A stretch of 45,988 bases of DNA from Lobulomyces angularis (taxonomy: Eukaryota; Chytridiomycota; Chytridiomycetes; Lobulomycetales; Lobulomycetaceae): positions 1 to 45,988 of the forward strand of contig JADHYX010000167.1 in assembly GCA_027604685.1 (NCBI GenBank). Direction: 5' to 3'. Under the pieces are notes generated by a model that saw only the letters and a program-made list of their open reading frames with translations, was not told where the DNA came from and did no database searches. Made by a program: the position numbers and the translations under genes. This document shows, piece by piece, positions 12,999 to 25,253 of this stretch. The first letter of the stretch is position 1. Each line of letters opens with the position of its first letter.

Positions 12999-14585
12999 CT
13001 AATATACATTTTTAGAAGTTAACATATTGGCAACTAATGGCTGTTGAGATATTAAATGCCGGTTACTTAATGCATTATTATTATAGAGAAGCGGATTAGA
13101 CTGATTATACTGTGATTGACTGGGAGCCTGATAAGGAGGTAATGATGGTTGTTGTTGGTACGAGTTTTGTAAAGTAGAAGGTTGATAGGGTGATTGTGAT
13201 GCATGTTGATATGGACTTTGCATTGGGGCATTGAACGCGCTAGACTGAGTTTGGTTATTTTGTGTTGATTGAACACTATTAAAGTGAAGTGGTTGCTGGT
13301 GAAGCTGCTGTGAGTTTAATTCTGATTTAAAAATTTGGGATGAGGGAGGTGTAAAACTTGAAGTTAATATATTATTTTGTTGTACAGCTTGGGGCAGTTG
13401 CACCTGATTTTGCTGCTGTTGAGGTATCAACGGTTGCGGCATTGTATCACCCTTACTCTCTGTAGGAAGCAAATCATCAAACATTTGGAAACCGAAATCG
13501 GTGCCATCAAGATTGAAATTTGAGTCATTTGCTTTGCTGGAGCTGGTTAGCTCTTGGTCCATTGGTGCAAAGGAGGGATCCTGAATTGCAGCCTCAAATT
13601 CTGGGATTTCTACAATTTGTTTAAAATTTTGTATGTTAACACCACATTTTTCCATTTCCTTACCTTGTTGGTGTAAATTCCTCTTTTCTTGCATAAAGAG
13701 CAAAACATTTCGCATCATTACTTGGTGAATCGCTCCTTTTCTCTTCACATCGTTCAGTTCCCTTACGACTTCTGTAAATTGCTCTTGCATTGATTGAACT
13801 GACATTAAAACTTGAGCTAATTGGCTCTGCAATTGGACAATAACTTGATTGCTACTTTGACTTGAATTTTTATCTAACTCCAAAGATTTTCTGGCTTTTG
13901 TACTAAATTGAAAATTTTAAATTGAAATTTTAGTACCTTCAATTACCTTTTAATATCATCTAAAAGTTCTGGTTGGTCTCTTAGAAACTTTGGGTGGCTG
14001 AATTCCCAAACTTGATTTTCTAGTATCGATCTTGACCGATTTGACTTGTTTGTTTTTAAAAACGAATACATATTTAACTGCCTTACAAAAGAAGAAAAGT
14101 TGTTGTGTTTGAAGTCTAAAAAAAAATTTTTAATAAAAGTAAAGAAAGAGTTAGAGGCAATAAATAAATATAATATATGTTGGAATATAATGAGCAATAT
14201 CGCAGTTGCTTTAATTACGTTTTGGTAAGACTTCCTTGGAAAATTTCACCACATTATTTACAGTAAAGGATGTACCATGGGAGTTCCAAAAAATTAAGTT
14301 CTGATAGTTCTGGTCGAAGATCATACTATCAATAAAACAAATTTAAGAAAAATTTAACTTCAAAGAACCATACTTGTATAATTTATGGACGAACAAACAA
14401 CCATTCTTACCAACTACAGGAGATTGAGGAGACTGATGGGGGGACATTAAGGGACTTTGACTAGGTGAATTTGAAAAATTGTTAAAAGCTGCCAGTGCTT
14501 TGGTTGGAGTTAATTGCTGAGATTGGTGAAGTTGGGTTTTCGTGGTAGGACTTTCAATTGGTATACTCAGTACTTTTTCCTGCAT
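12999..14585 (-). CDS. HSF1: Heat shock transcription factor (HSF)
   Basis: A transcription factor that binds heat shock elements as a trimer in the nucleus. Four exons (14585-14374, 14325-14219, 14115-13947, 13902-12999) give 463 residues. A Ser/Pro/Gln-rich N-terminus precedes the winged-helix DNA-binding domain (about residues 64-160), which contains [17 protein letters not shown], the recognition-helix block [16 protein letters not shown], and [17 protein letters not shown] heptad-repeat segment (about 175-240) supports trimerisation. The C-terminal half is very rich in Gln, Pro, Ser and Asn, as expected for an activation region. The usual GFHKV after the recognition helix reads SFLKT here. 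The start is the first ATG after upstream stops. It could instead be an SFL1-like HSF-fold repressor, but the coiled coil directly after the domain fits HSF. Confidence 0.9.
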
Positions 14586-15759
14586 TATTTAAATATGTAT
14601 ATTGAATGTTGGAATATGCAAAAGTGCAATTGTTAAATTTTTGAAAGAGTAGGTTTGTGGTGTCACGTAAAAGCCCCTCAAGTTTAATTTCATAAGCATT
14701 TATTTTGCTTTTATTTTCAAATTTTTTCAAAGTAGAAAAATATTTGTCTAGTACTATAGTACTTGTGTAGCAACAACTCTATGACGGCAGTAGAAAAATC
14801 TACTTAATTTTCAATTTTAATAGATTTTAATATGAAATAACATAAAAATATAAAAGTTGAGGCTGAAATAGTTAATGGCGATTATATTACATCATAGAGA
14901 CAAAAGTGGAGCCATTAAACCCATTATTTACTCTCTGGATTTTGCCTTTAGAATTGTTTGATATTAAGTATAACTCTTCCTGTTAATCTAAGATGTATGT
15001 TTCAAACACAATTTCACATGTTGTGTAACTTTGCGGTGGGCTCTACTTCTTCAGCCGTCATTGATTTGTGAAGAAAAGCGTTTTAGAGTAAGATAATCAA
15101 TTAAAAATCTTTAGATGAAGATCTTTTATTCAATACCAGTTTAATTAACTTAAAAATATATATATATATATATTTTTTGTTTCCAGTTATATCATCCCTA
15201 AAAAATAGAATGCAATAAATAAAAGCAAATATTAATATGCTATTTTTGTGGTGCAAAGGATTTAAAATGGGTAAGATCAATGGATAAATAAAAAACTGTA
15301 CATAGAAATCATTACGAAAATGAGAACTACCTATTACTTTGGATTGTAATGGTAATTAAATTACGAAAAAAAATTTTCGACTTCAATATCATTAATTTAC
15401 TTGAAAAACACCGATTTAAAACCATCTGAAATTTGCAGGATCTGGATAGATCTTTATTTGTTAATTCCATTATGCATTTCAACTTTATAAATCATAAAAA
15501 TGTTTGTTAAATTTAGGAAAAAAAATTTTCTCGGATCTAAACTGGTTCCGAATGATATAAGAACAATCTTTCCCGAAAAATTTATTGTACAAAAAATTCT
15601 ACCTTCTTTTTGAAGAATCAAACATTACAAGAAGCAAAAGAAAAATATTATATCAGCTAATAGGTAATTAATTGCATTTTAGTTAATATTAAATGAAGTA
15701 ATTTTATTAACTTTTTTGTGGATCTTCAATAATAAAAAAGAAAGCTAGATAAAATACAA
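14586..15759. other. Long intergenic region upstream of HSF and downstream of ALAS
   Basis: This 1,174 bp region has no supported gene. It contains an (AT)n microsatellite near 15156-15173 and otherwise AT-rich unique sequence. The part next to 14585 should carry the HSF promoter. I looked for clear GAAnnTTCnnGAA arrays and did not find a convincing one. Confidence 0.5.
15156..15173. repeat. (AT)n microsatellite
   Basis: About nine uninterrupted AT dinucleotides lie in the spacer between ALAS and HSF. It is a simple repeat with no inferred function. Confidence 0.85.
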
Positions 15760-17645
15760 TCAGCTAAAAAGCTTTGGCGAGGTGTGGAAAGACTCTACTT
15801 CCATTTTGATTAATTGAGTTTTATCACCCAGCAGACTATCAAACTTTAGATCACTTTGTTTTACAAGTTGCTGGACATCATTGTTTGGTAATCCCACGCC
15901 AGCCCTACCACCTAATAATTTCCAGTCATCTACTCGCTTTAATCCTCTTTCACTCCAAATGGTTTCCAAACTATTCACTAGTTTTACCATGTGTTCTTCA
16001 TTGTGTCCTGGTGTTGGAGTAATCCTTAACCTTTCCTCCCCTACACTGACAGTTGGGTAATTAATACTTTGGACATATATTTTAAAACGATTCAAGAGTT
16101 CGTCACTTATATCTTTCGCTTGTGAAGCATCTCCTACCAGTATCGGAACAATGTGACTGGGGTTTGGAATAACAGGTATTCCTATTGAATTTAGTCTTTT
16201 TTTTAAATCCCGTGTTTGTAACTGCTGGAGTGATCTTTCATTTTCGGATTTACTAAGGTGTTTTATAGAAGTTATTGCCCCTGCCATCACTGCTGGAGGT
16301 AATGAAGTAGTAAAAATAAATCCTGGTGCATAGGATCTAATCATATCCACAAGACCAGCGCTGCCGGCTTTTATATAATTGCAAAATTTAATTAAATGAA
16401 ATTTTTTTAATGAAAGCCCTACCAATATAACCTCCAACTATACCAAAAGCCTTTCCTAACGTACCGGAAATGATATCAATATCATTCATTTCCTTAATAT
16501 ATTCTGCTACACCAGCACCTGTTTTTCCGTACATACCAACAGCATGAACTTCATCTAAAAAAGTAATTGCTTTATACTTTTTAGCCAATTTAACAATTTC
16601 CTTAATGGGGCCAACACTTCCACACATACTGTATACACTTTCAAAAGCAATAATTTTAGGAACATTTATATCAACTGATTCTAACAAAGACTCTAAATGT
16701 GCTATGTCATTATGACGAAATATGAGTTTTCTCGATCTGGAATTTCGTATTCCTTGAATCATGGATGCATGATTAGATGAATCACTAAATATAATGCAAT
16801 CAGGAAGTTTAGATGCTAATGTAGACAATGTGGCATCATTTGCGACAAAACAGCTTGAAAAAACTAGGGCTGCAGGTTTACTGTGAAGACTTGCTACTTG
16901 CTTTTCTAAAGAAAGGTGTAATTGAGCATTTCCACAAATGTTTCTCGTGCCTCCAGCTCCAGCTCCATAAACATCTAAAGCACTCCTTAATACAGCATTA
17001 TATTAACAGAATTTTTAACAAAGAACTCACTTCATTGCATCAATAACTTTTGGGTGTTTACTCATTCCCAAATAATCATTCGAGCACCATACAGTGACCT
17101 TATCTTGCATTCCATGTACGGTATGTGCAAGGGGGTACTCCGCGGCTAATCTATTAATATTGTTAAAGTAACGATAACTTTTGTCTTTATGCTTCTTTTG
17201 TATCTCTTGGTCGTAAAACCCTTCATAATCAAAAGCATTTGAGATATTGGTAAATTGTAAGGGAGGCTGCATTCTTTTTGCTTTTGATACATCAGGATAA
17301 GTAATAGAGATATCCGGAGCTACAGTAGCACTGAGCTTAGGAGTGACTTGATGAGGGCATTTAGCTGAAGAAGAAAAATTCCTTTCTCCCTCTACTTTTT
17401 CACTTTTTATTAATGCTTTGCCCAACACAGGACAGGTTCTCGCGATCCCTTTTTGAATATTAAAATTTTAATTTTTTTTTAACAAACCATTAAATTAAGT
17501 TACCTAAAAGTGCAGTTCCACCAGCTTTTGAACCTTGCGTCTCATTTACCTTAATAGTTGACAATGCTCTAAGTTGAGAAATAGATTTGCTTTTAATATA
17601 AGGACAAGTTTTGTGCGCAACTTTAATAATTCTTTTAAAATCCAT
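15760..17645 (-). CDS. HEM1: 5-aminolevulinate synthase, mitochondrial
   Basis: Condenses glycine and succinyl-CoA to 5-aminolevulinate, the first step of heme synthesis in the mitochondrial matrix; PLP-dependent. Four exons (17645-17504, 17448-17031, 16985-16423, 16367-15760) give 576 residues. A basic, Ser-rich N-terminus looks like a mitochondrial presequence. Three Cys-Pro motifs follow (CPYI, CPVLG, CPHQ), matching heme-regulatory motifs that let heme control ALAS. The catalytic core has the SNDYLGM start, [25 protein letters not shown], and the PLP lysine in SGTLGKAFG (about residue 366), then FTTSLPPAV and the C-terminal [10 protein letters not shown]. All key residues are present. A functional ALAS implies aerobic mitochondrial heme synthesis by the C4 route. 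Confidence 0.96.
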
Positions 17646-17784
17646 TTGTTGTTATTTTTGTAATACCGTATGAAAAGTGACAAAAAAAAATATTGGTGAC
17701 ACGATTTTTGTTTAGATCAAAATGTATTTACTAGAAATGATTTAGCTTCTATATAAAAAAATTAAAAGTTTGATATTTTCATGG

Positions 17785-19231
17785 TTATTTAGCATAAGCA
17801 TATTTTTGTTGATAATAGTTAAACCAAAAGTTCATTTCTTCACTGTTGCAATTACTAAATGATGCACAGTCTATGTCTTTGCATTTTAAAGAACTGGCTT
17901 TCATGTTGAAAACTTTACTATGATAACATTTTTTATGCTACATAAAAAAATTAGAAATTAAATTTAAGGGATTTAAAACTTACAAATAACTCATTTTCTT
18001 GAAAACCGCAACTATGAACACTGTTCTTAGCAAGATATTTGGAAAAGGTTTTATCTCCAAAAATGTCCTTTAAAAATAAACCTAAACTAGCTTCAGTGTT
18101 TAAATGATACTCATCACTCTTTTGTAAAAAATCCTTGTTTTCTTCATAGTATCCATTTTCGTTCAGAACATCCAATAATTTACTACTTAGGATGTTTCCG
18201 GTACCACCATCAGTGTAAATTAATTTACTTCCATTTAAAGTAGTTGCTAAACACTTTCCTAAAATGTGGGGATAAAACCAAGATATTCTGAAAATAGACA
18301 ACATTACTCAGTATAAAATTAGAATGATTAATAACATACCCATTTTTTTCTTTAAAATTAATAAAGTCTAATACTCCTTTGATATTAACAAATGTCTTGT
18401 CCGTAACGACAATAACCCATTTTGCTTTAACATCCGGCTGCACTTTTTCATATGTGTATTTCAGAGCATCCCAAAAAAGTTTTTTTTGTGTGTGAAGTTT
18501 TAAAGGATAAAGATCTGGTAATATAATAAAGTTTTCTAAGTCACTTCTAATTTTCAGCTCAGATCTGCTGAAGAAATAAAAGTTAGAGTTATTGCTACTT
18601 CCATAGGTTTCCAAAATTGCCGGAATCCTTGTTTCCTGCTCCTCTTCCTTCGTTAAAACAACAAAAAGTACATCCGTTTCCGTTATTAGTGTGGTTTCAT
18701 ATATTTCACTTTTTTCTTTACTAACTGCTTCTTCTTGTCCTATTGTACTGTCCATAAATTGCTCTTCTACTTCCTTAACGTCTTCTTCTTTAATAACCTC
18801 CTCAACTTGTTTTTCTTTCATTAAAAATATTTTGTCGAGTGCCTCGAACTCTTCTAATTCCGTACTATCAGTTTTTTCTATTTGAGCTGCGTTTGAATTA
18901 CGCAATTTATCTTTTTTCTCTTCTGATAATTCGTAGTTTGCATTTTCTTTTATTAATTTATAAATTTTTTGTTCTAAAATTGCTGCTTTATTCTTGCTGT
19001 TCATAGTTTTCTGTTCATCTGGAAATTTCTTGGCTGCAAATTTTAGATCCAATACACTGTCCAAATTTTCACGGTAGTTTCCTTTTGGATATAGAAACAA
19101 AAGTAAAGTTGAAGTTATTATAAAAATTATTGCAACATTCAGAAAAATTCTTTGCTATATAATAAAAAAAATAATGAATTAACGTTTTTATTGGGTTTAA
19201 TTACCATAGATGGTTGAACGAAATTAAACAT
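17785..19231 (-). CDS. GT31-like (Fringe/core-1 galactosyltransferase-like) type II membrane protein
   Basis: Four exons (19231-19205, 19154-18340, 18287-17984, 17937-17785) give 432 residues. A nine-residue first exon leads into a hydrophobic signal anchor (about residues 11-31), giving type II topology expected in the Golgi or ER. An acidic, Lys/Glu-rich stem of about 120 residues follows. The luminal part resembles Fringe/C1GALT enzymes: RIPAILETYG, a WDALKYTYE helix, VIVVTDKTFVN at the place of the metal-binding DDDT motif, the glycine block TDGGTGNILSSKLL, and several Cys near the end. The usual DxD reads T-D-K, so metal-dependent transfer is doubtful. It may be an inactive or divergent member. 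Its start faces ITFG1 across 529 bp. Confidence 0.62.
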
Positions 19232-19760
19232 TTCACTTTTTTTACCAGCTATCGAGCAGATTCGGATTAATCTATTAAGATGAAGTATTTTTCACTGATA
19301 GAGATGATATTTGAAATTAAGTCCCGCTAATGGAAATTTAAAAAGGTATTTTATTGTCTGATTCGCACTAATGCAATTTAAATATTTTTTCGGAGGTTTA
19401 ATTTTAGGTTAAATTCTTAACTTAAATTCTTATGAAAATCTGAGACAAAATTACATACTTTATTAAACTTTTTAAAACTATCTAAAATTAGAAATGCATT
19501 ATTTATTATTAAAAATTAGAAATTTGTTAAATAATGAACCAATTTGCTGCCACAATACTTTCTTTTCGGAGATTAAAAAACAAAATTAATTTAAGATTAA
19601 AGGTTAAATTGGTGAAAATTAGTGTCCTAAAAGGTTTATACGTATATTAAGTATATACTACCTTTTTTATAAGCTAAAGGCTTGTACTTTTCCAATGTTG
19701 TTCCCAAATGTGTAATGTTTAATTTTTTACAGAGTTTGTTACACGAAATATTATTATTGA
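19232..19760. other. Divergent spacer between the GT31-like gene and ITFG1
   Basis: A 529 bp AT-rich region between two head-to-head genes, presumably holding both promoters. I see no coding sequence, repeat or RNA gene. Confidence 0.5.
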
Positions 19761-22265
19761 ATGTTCTGCTTATATACACTTTTATCACTTCTTATTCTGA
19801 TTGGAACATGTTCATCAATTAAACCATCAAAATTTGTTCAATATTTAGGATTTAATGAAGTTGATGTTAATTTAAATTTTGGATCAGTTGCTGCCTTTGG
19901 TGATTTTAATAATGATAAAATGAATGATCTGTTTTTGTTTAATCAAGATCAAACCTCGGTGTTTGTTCATATTTGGAATCATAGTAAAATAATTGGGCTA
20001 ATGATTACTAATTCAGTTTTTTACTTTGGTGTCTTTAGAAAATTTTGAATTTCAATTATTACCCAAAACAGAAATTAACTATACATTGAATAATATAAAG
20101 TTGAAAATAGTCAATGTAATACCAGGAGATTTTAACTATGATGGAAAATTAGATGTTTTGATCTACTGTCAAAAGTTTCAAAGTGCTTCAACTAACTTAT
20201 TTGGTATGGAGCAGATTGATAACGTAAATCCGGATAAAACTTTTATGAGAATATTCTATGGAAATTCTGTAGATGCATTTGGTATGATAGTATACCCATT
20301 GATTCTTAATTATGCGCCAACTTTTTTACTTTATGGTAGAGCAATCAACATATAAGGACTTGGAAAACTCTACATTGTCGCAACCGTTATTATTTGATTT
20401 TTATGGAATAATGAAACCTAGTTTACTTGGATATTCAGATTTAACCAAAAATTTAAGTTTGTGGAATGTCTTTGAAGCTAAAAACAACAGTTTGTTAGTT
20501 TAACATTCCAGTATTTTCCAAATAACTTTCTGTTGTTTTAGTCAAGGAATTACCTTTAATGGAACAAAACCTTTGTGTAAATTTTCACACCCAAATTCAA
20601 ATGCATTTATCGATTTAGATGGAGATTGTCTAGCGGATCTTTTTTTTACATGCCAAGATTCCGAAAATTCACAACAGTACATGCAGATATGGTTGAATAG
20701 GAAAGAAGATGGATTTGTGTTTTCAAAGGAGTTGCAATTACCAAAGGGAGCGGGTAGAATCTCGTTTTCTGATATGGGTATAATATACTGTAACTTGTAT
20801 TTGTAATTTTAATTTTAGATGGTGATGGAACGATGGACATCGTCTTTCCCACATGTGTCGATAATATTTGTCAAATTAACGTCGCGTACAACAAGCAAAT
20901 ACCGATTTGTAGTATTAATATACATTCAAACTGTAGAAAAAAGGAAAACCTTTGTATTTCAGACGAAAATTTCGAATTTAACTTTGATTTGAATTCAGAA
21001 GTAACATAAAGCTTTATATTTTTATATTTACAGTTTTTATAGTTATATAGCGTGTTTTCATTACCAAATCAAGACATAGAAAGTCTAGTAATCGAAGATG
21101 AATTGTTTTTTGATAAAAATACCATTCCATTAAGAATTGGAGATTTCAATCTGGATGGTTTTCCTGACTTGATAATTATAACAAAATTGAATTCGAATCC
21201 CAAAAAACAGAAACTGAACTTGCTGACATCGATCCCTTGCAACTCTGATATTTGCAACGAAAAAGAGATTCGCAATTTCCGTAGAAAATTCGAATTATTA
21301 ACTGTTGGTGCTGACAAATTAAATAATTATTTTGGAGAATTTCAGGAGGCCTTATTTCAAGGAGCCTTTTTTGATCTAGATGAAGATGGTTCTCTAGATT
21401 TAATAATTTTTTATAAGAATTTGAAAAACAACAGTTTTGGATTAAAATTTTTTATCAATAATTTTTTTAACGATGCATTTTTTTTGAAGTCACTGGGTAC
21501 ATCTATGTAAATAAGCTTTTTTAATCAAAATATTTTTTAGTATTAAATGGAGTTTGTCCCAGCTGGTGTCCTGATGGAGAAAGGGTGCCCAATACAAAAG
21601 TAAAATTTTAAAATTTTTTTTTTTAATTTATCATATCTAGCCATATGGTGTAAATTATGTTGGAAGTACTCTGAAATTTCAAGTAGCTGGTACTTCTGGT
21701 GAAACTAGAGCACGAATAAGTAAGCAAAGATAGATACTTAATAATAATTTTTTTTTTCTTTGATTTTTATGTAGTTAGTCAGTTACCACAAACATCATAT
21801 CATTCGTTACAGACTCCATACAATCTTTTTGGATTAGGCAGAACGAACAATTATATTGAAAACCTATTTATCGGTGTTTCAAGACATCAAGTATGTTGGC
21901 CAAAAAGATAATTTTAATAAATTTTTGTTTTAAGGCAAAGCATGTTTTTACTCAATCTGGAGTTATACCAAATTCGCAATTAATTATTATACCTTATCAA
22001 CCAGAAAATGACTTTTCAACTGCAAGGTACCATTATAAATGTTATATTATTAACAAGTTGCCATTTTTTTTTTTTTTACTTGAATAGTTGGCAAGTTGAA
22101 TTATATATTAACCCAAGTCATTATATACTTCAAGTATTTTTAGTTTTGATTGTAATATTGGTGATATTGGGAGTGGTTGTATATATTTTGCATTTTCTTG
22201 AAAAAAGAGAAGACGAAATTGAAAAGAAGAAAGCATTAAGATACATAAACTTTGATGCATTGTAA
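19761..22265 (+). CDS. ITFG1: ITFG1/TIP/LINKIN-like FG-GAP repeat membrane protein
   Basis: A type I membrane protein of the T-cell immunomodulatory protein (LINKIN) family, linked in animals to cell adhesion and RUVBL/tubulin binding. Eleven exons give 671 residues: 19761-19983, 20039-20281, 20340-20493, 20542-20777, 20819-21000, 21043-21496, 21541-21599, 21641-21719, 21775-21890, 21935-22026 and 22088-22265. Residues 1-20 form a signal peptide. FG-GAP-type calcium-binding loops recur (GDFNNDKMNDLF, GDFNYDGKLDVLI, IDLDGDCLADLF, DMDGDGTMDIVF, GDFNLDGFPDLII, FDLDEDGSLDLII), as in a seven-bladed propeller. The conserved C-terminal block IIPNSQ-like, a single transmembrane helix (about 625-650), and a short tail ending FDAL match ITFG1. 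Human ITFG1 is about 612 residues. Confidence 0.93.
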
Positions 22266-22443
22266 TTGTTACGAGAAGTTTTTTTAACCATTAAATTTTT
22301 TTTTTTGGAATGTAATATTGGTAATTCTATAATGTCTATCATCAATATTAATGGCCAGAATTTTTTTATTGTTAAATGCATATATATTATCATAATTATT
22401 AAATTGTATGGTGTACAACAAATGAAGAAAACTTAGCATATAA

Positions 22444-23440
22444 TTAATTTAAACTTTCGTCTCCTTGAAACGTTTCTCTAACCGATAATACTTCTAGATT
22501 ACCCTTTCCTTTCGTTTCTTCTTCTATCAACGCACTTACTTCCCTAAATTTCCCTGGATCAATCAAGCAAATCTAATTGTTTGAAAATTTAGATTGATTA
22601 GAAAGATTACACAATGCAAACCAATTCATATTCTTCACTCCAATCCTCCTCTTCTACACTCCCAATTAAAGTCAAAATTTTTTCTTTTAATCTTTTTCCA
22701 TCTTTCGAAGGTAAAACCAATCTCAACCTCATTTGTGCAGGTGCAATTGGCAAAATATTTTCACTTTGTAAAAGTTTTATTATTTCTAATGCTTGCTGTT
22801 TAGAATTTTTATTTGGGTTAATAGAGTAATGTAAATCTGCCATTGCTTTTTCAATCATTGACACAGTGTATGGTCTATTGCTTTCAGGATTGACACACTT
22901 GGAAGAAATAATTGTAGCTATATCTTTTCGATTTGTCGTTAACTGCGCTGTTCTCTCTTTTTCACCAACTTGAAGTTCCCCTTTTTTCAATATCTAGAAT
23001 ATGTCTCGATAAGTAACCATTATGTAATAATATAAAACAATTACCTCAATGAGACATTTATCAATCTCAACAGTTTTAAAGCACTTATTTAAATCCTCTT
23101 GACTTGCTACTTGGCCCTTACTCACATTCATAAAAATCTGGTGTATTTGTACTACATTTTCAATATCTGTTTCACTAAAGATATAAATAAATTAAAAAAA
23201 TGTACATTTTCTTTTACATTCCATTTCGCCACTCAAGAACTTTGTTTTTATAACAAGCAATTTCAAATCCTATTTTTTAATATTTTTTTTAAATTAAATA
23301 AAATTTCTATATTTAAAAATTATTGAGTATGCAAGTATAAATTCAAACAAAAAAAACAAATTACTTTTCCCTCCTTTTTTTAGTCTTACTACAGAAACGT
23401 TTGTTAATTTAATTTGATTCAGAGGTGTTGATATACGCAT
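22444..23440 (-). CDS. SBDS: Ribosome maturation protein SBDS
   Basis: Works with the EFL1 GTPase to release eIF6/TIF6 from pre-60S ribosomal subunits in the cytoplasm. Five exons (23440-23365, 23269-23218, 23174-23045, 22993-22622, 22572-22444) give 252 residues; human SBDS has 250. The N-terminal FYSH domain shows TPLNQIKLTNVSVVRLKK, then the conserved KRFEIACYKNKV across the first intron. The central domain has KCVNPESNRPYTV and KQQALEIIK. The C-terminal ferredoxin-like domain has MRLRLVLP and CLIDPGKFRE, ending in a short acidic tail. Nothing appears missing. The 3' end converges on ITFG1 with 178 bp between stops. Confidence 0.97.
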
Positions 23441-23682
23441 GGTTGGATATAGAGAATTAATATAATTTTTTTTTTTGTGCCTTTGTAACTGGTAGTTTTT
23501 AGAGTTAAAATTAAATGATAATTTTTTTTTTTTTTTTATACTAAAAGTGGCTAAGCATGTCTATTTGACTTGGATTATTAACTGATAGTGCTTTGGCATT
23601 ATCTTTTAAAACATTAAATAACCAAAAAAATAATACAACAAACACCAATTAAAAAAATAGCGAAAACTATTTAAGAAAAAAT

Positions 23683-25060
23683 TTACAACATCAATCTACT
23701 TAAATAAACTGGTTTAAGTCCATACAATAAAGTACTTTCTACTATGTCTTTCACATTTAACGTTGCAACGTCATCTCTATTCCAAAATCTTTCCACTAAT
23801 TTTCATTCACCATTTGCTTACAGTTTTCATTTTGCAACGAAGCAATCCGTGAACTTTAATCAGTTTTTCTTTCTTACTGGGATTTGAATGTTTTCTTATT
23901 TTAAATGTTTCTAAAGATCTATTTTTGCATTTTGGGCAAACTGATGAAGTTAAAAATTCATTCACTAAATATGGTTGATATGCTGCCTTTTTAAACATAT
24001 CTCTAAACCTTTTCCTTTCGTTGGAGTTTGATATCTCAATGATGTTCTTGACCAATCTTCAATTAAAACGGAAGTGTTTTCACTACCACCAAATTTTTTT
24101 TTAAATTTTTAACACATTCACTACCGAGTCCTATAACAGTGTTTAATAAAATTATGGTATCAAAACTAATATGTCTTGGTATTGTGAAGTAGTTAAGGAA
24201 AAACATTAAATGATTGCAATCTGTACTGTTCATATAAAAATCCAAGTTTATAGTAGGTTCAAAAATATTTTTTTGTTATACAAATATCAAAAGAAACTGA
24301 ATCTTTTTCAATTGTGTTTGGTAATATAGTTCTAATAATGTTAATGATTTGAATTTCATATTCAGATAATTCTGAAAGATCTGTTTTATTTTCTAGTATA
24401 ATTTTCTGCACTAATCGATTTCTAACAGGAAGATGTTTTATCCATTCTTTTTTCGACATATTTTCAGGCTTTAACTTTAACTGTTTTTTAATAATCATTG
24501 TTGAATTACATGTTTTTAATTTTGGAATAAAATGCTCTTGAATATTAACAGTTTAACTTTTAAATATTTTCGAAGCTTGATAAAGAGCAATTTGATCAAT
24601 ATACTTGATATTTTCTTGTATGTAACCGAATTCAGTTTTATATTTTTCAATGTATTCTTTGAGTATCTCATTAATAATAGCAGTTGTTTGAGGAGTAACT
24701 TTGGTAGTTTTAATTGAACGATTAAGAAACTTGTATATTCTAACAAAAAAATGGGAATTAATCAAACTCCATTTTTTGTAGTTGGGTAATTTAACATAAA
24801 AAATTAAAAAAATGAGTAGTATGAATAGTTAATCGATTTGCTGAATAAATAATTGATTGAAGTTTTTGATATTGTTCTGGTTCCGATAAAAACTTTATTA
24901 AAATTTGTTTTGTTACTAAATATTGTATTTTTGAGGTTTATTGAGGTAAACTACAATGTTACTTGATTTATCATTAATGGAATAAGCCAACTCAACAGAA
25001 GTATCGCTGACATCTGGAGTAAAACCTTCTGCAGCAATATCTCTTCATTGTTGCTATCTT
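23683..25060 (-). pseudogene. Decayed Fanzor (eukaryotic TnpB-like RNA-guided nuclease) relic
   Basis: Conceptual translation in shifting minus-strand frames recovers pieces of a Fanzor/TnpB-type protein in the correct order. The C-terminal part is clearest: an LVNEFLTSS motif, a CPKC knuckle (about 23938-23927), HGLLRCK (about 23845), a second CxxxC-like knuckle in another frame, then WNRDDVATLN (about 23790), the RuvC-III-type aspartate block, and a terminal LKPVYLSR. Upstream are helical N-terminal pieces (24960-24260) such as SANRLTIHTTHF. Lesions include an in-frame TAA at 24555-24553, frame changes near 24250, 24060, 23830 and 23790, and a TAG near 23800. I see no RuvC-I DPG motif, so the middle may be deleted. 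The 5' limit is uncertain (24960-25100). It lies between SBDS and the calpain-like gene; no partner transposase or clear terminal repeats are visible. Confidence 0.72.
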
Positions 25061-25253
25061 TGCATTAATGTAAGATTTTGTCTTGAATCCTTCAAAAATT
25101 TTGAAGGAAAATCAAGCCAAGTGAACTTAACTGATGACAAAGATTCCAAAAATTACCAAAATTATCAATAATTTTCTCATCAAACATATTTGATATCCTC
25201 CTCCTTCTATGATACATTTTATCAAATAAATATTAATTTCAAATTGCGAATTC

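Noticed and set aside
14046..14228. Plus-strand open frame inside HSF
   Set aside because: It is antisense to the conserved DNA-binding domain and an intron.
20336..20356. 21 nt candidate intron in ITFG1
   Set aside because: It does not correct the frame; the 58 nt intron 20282-20339 does.
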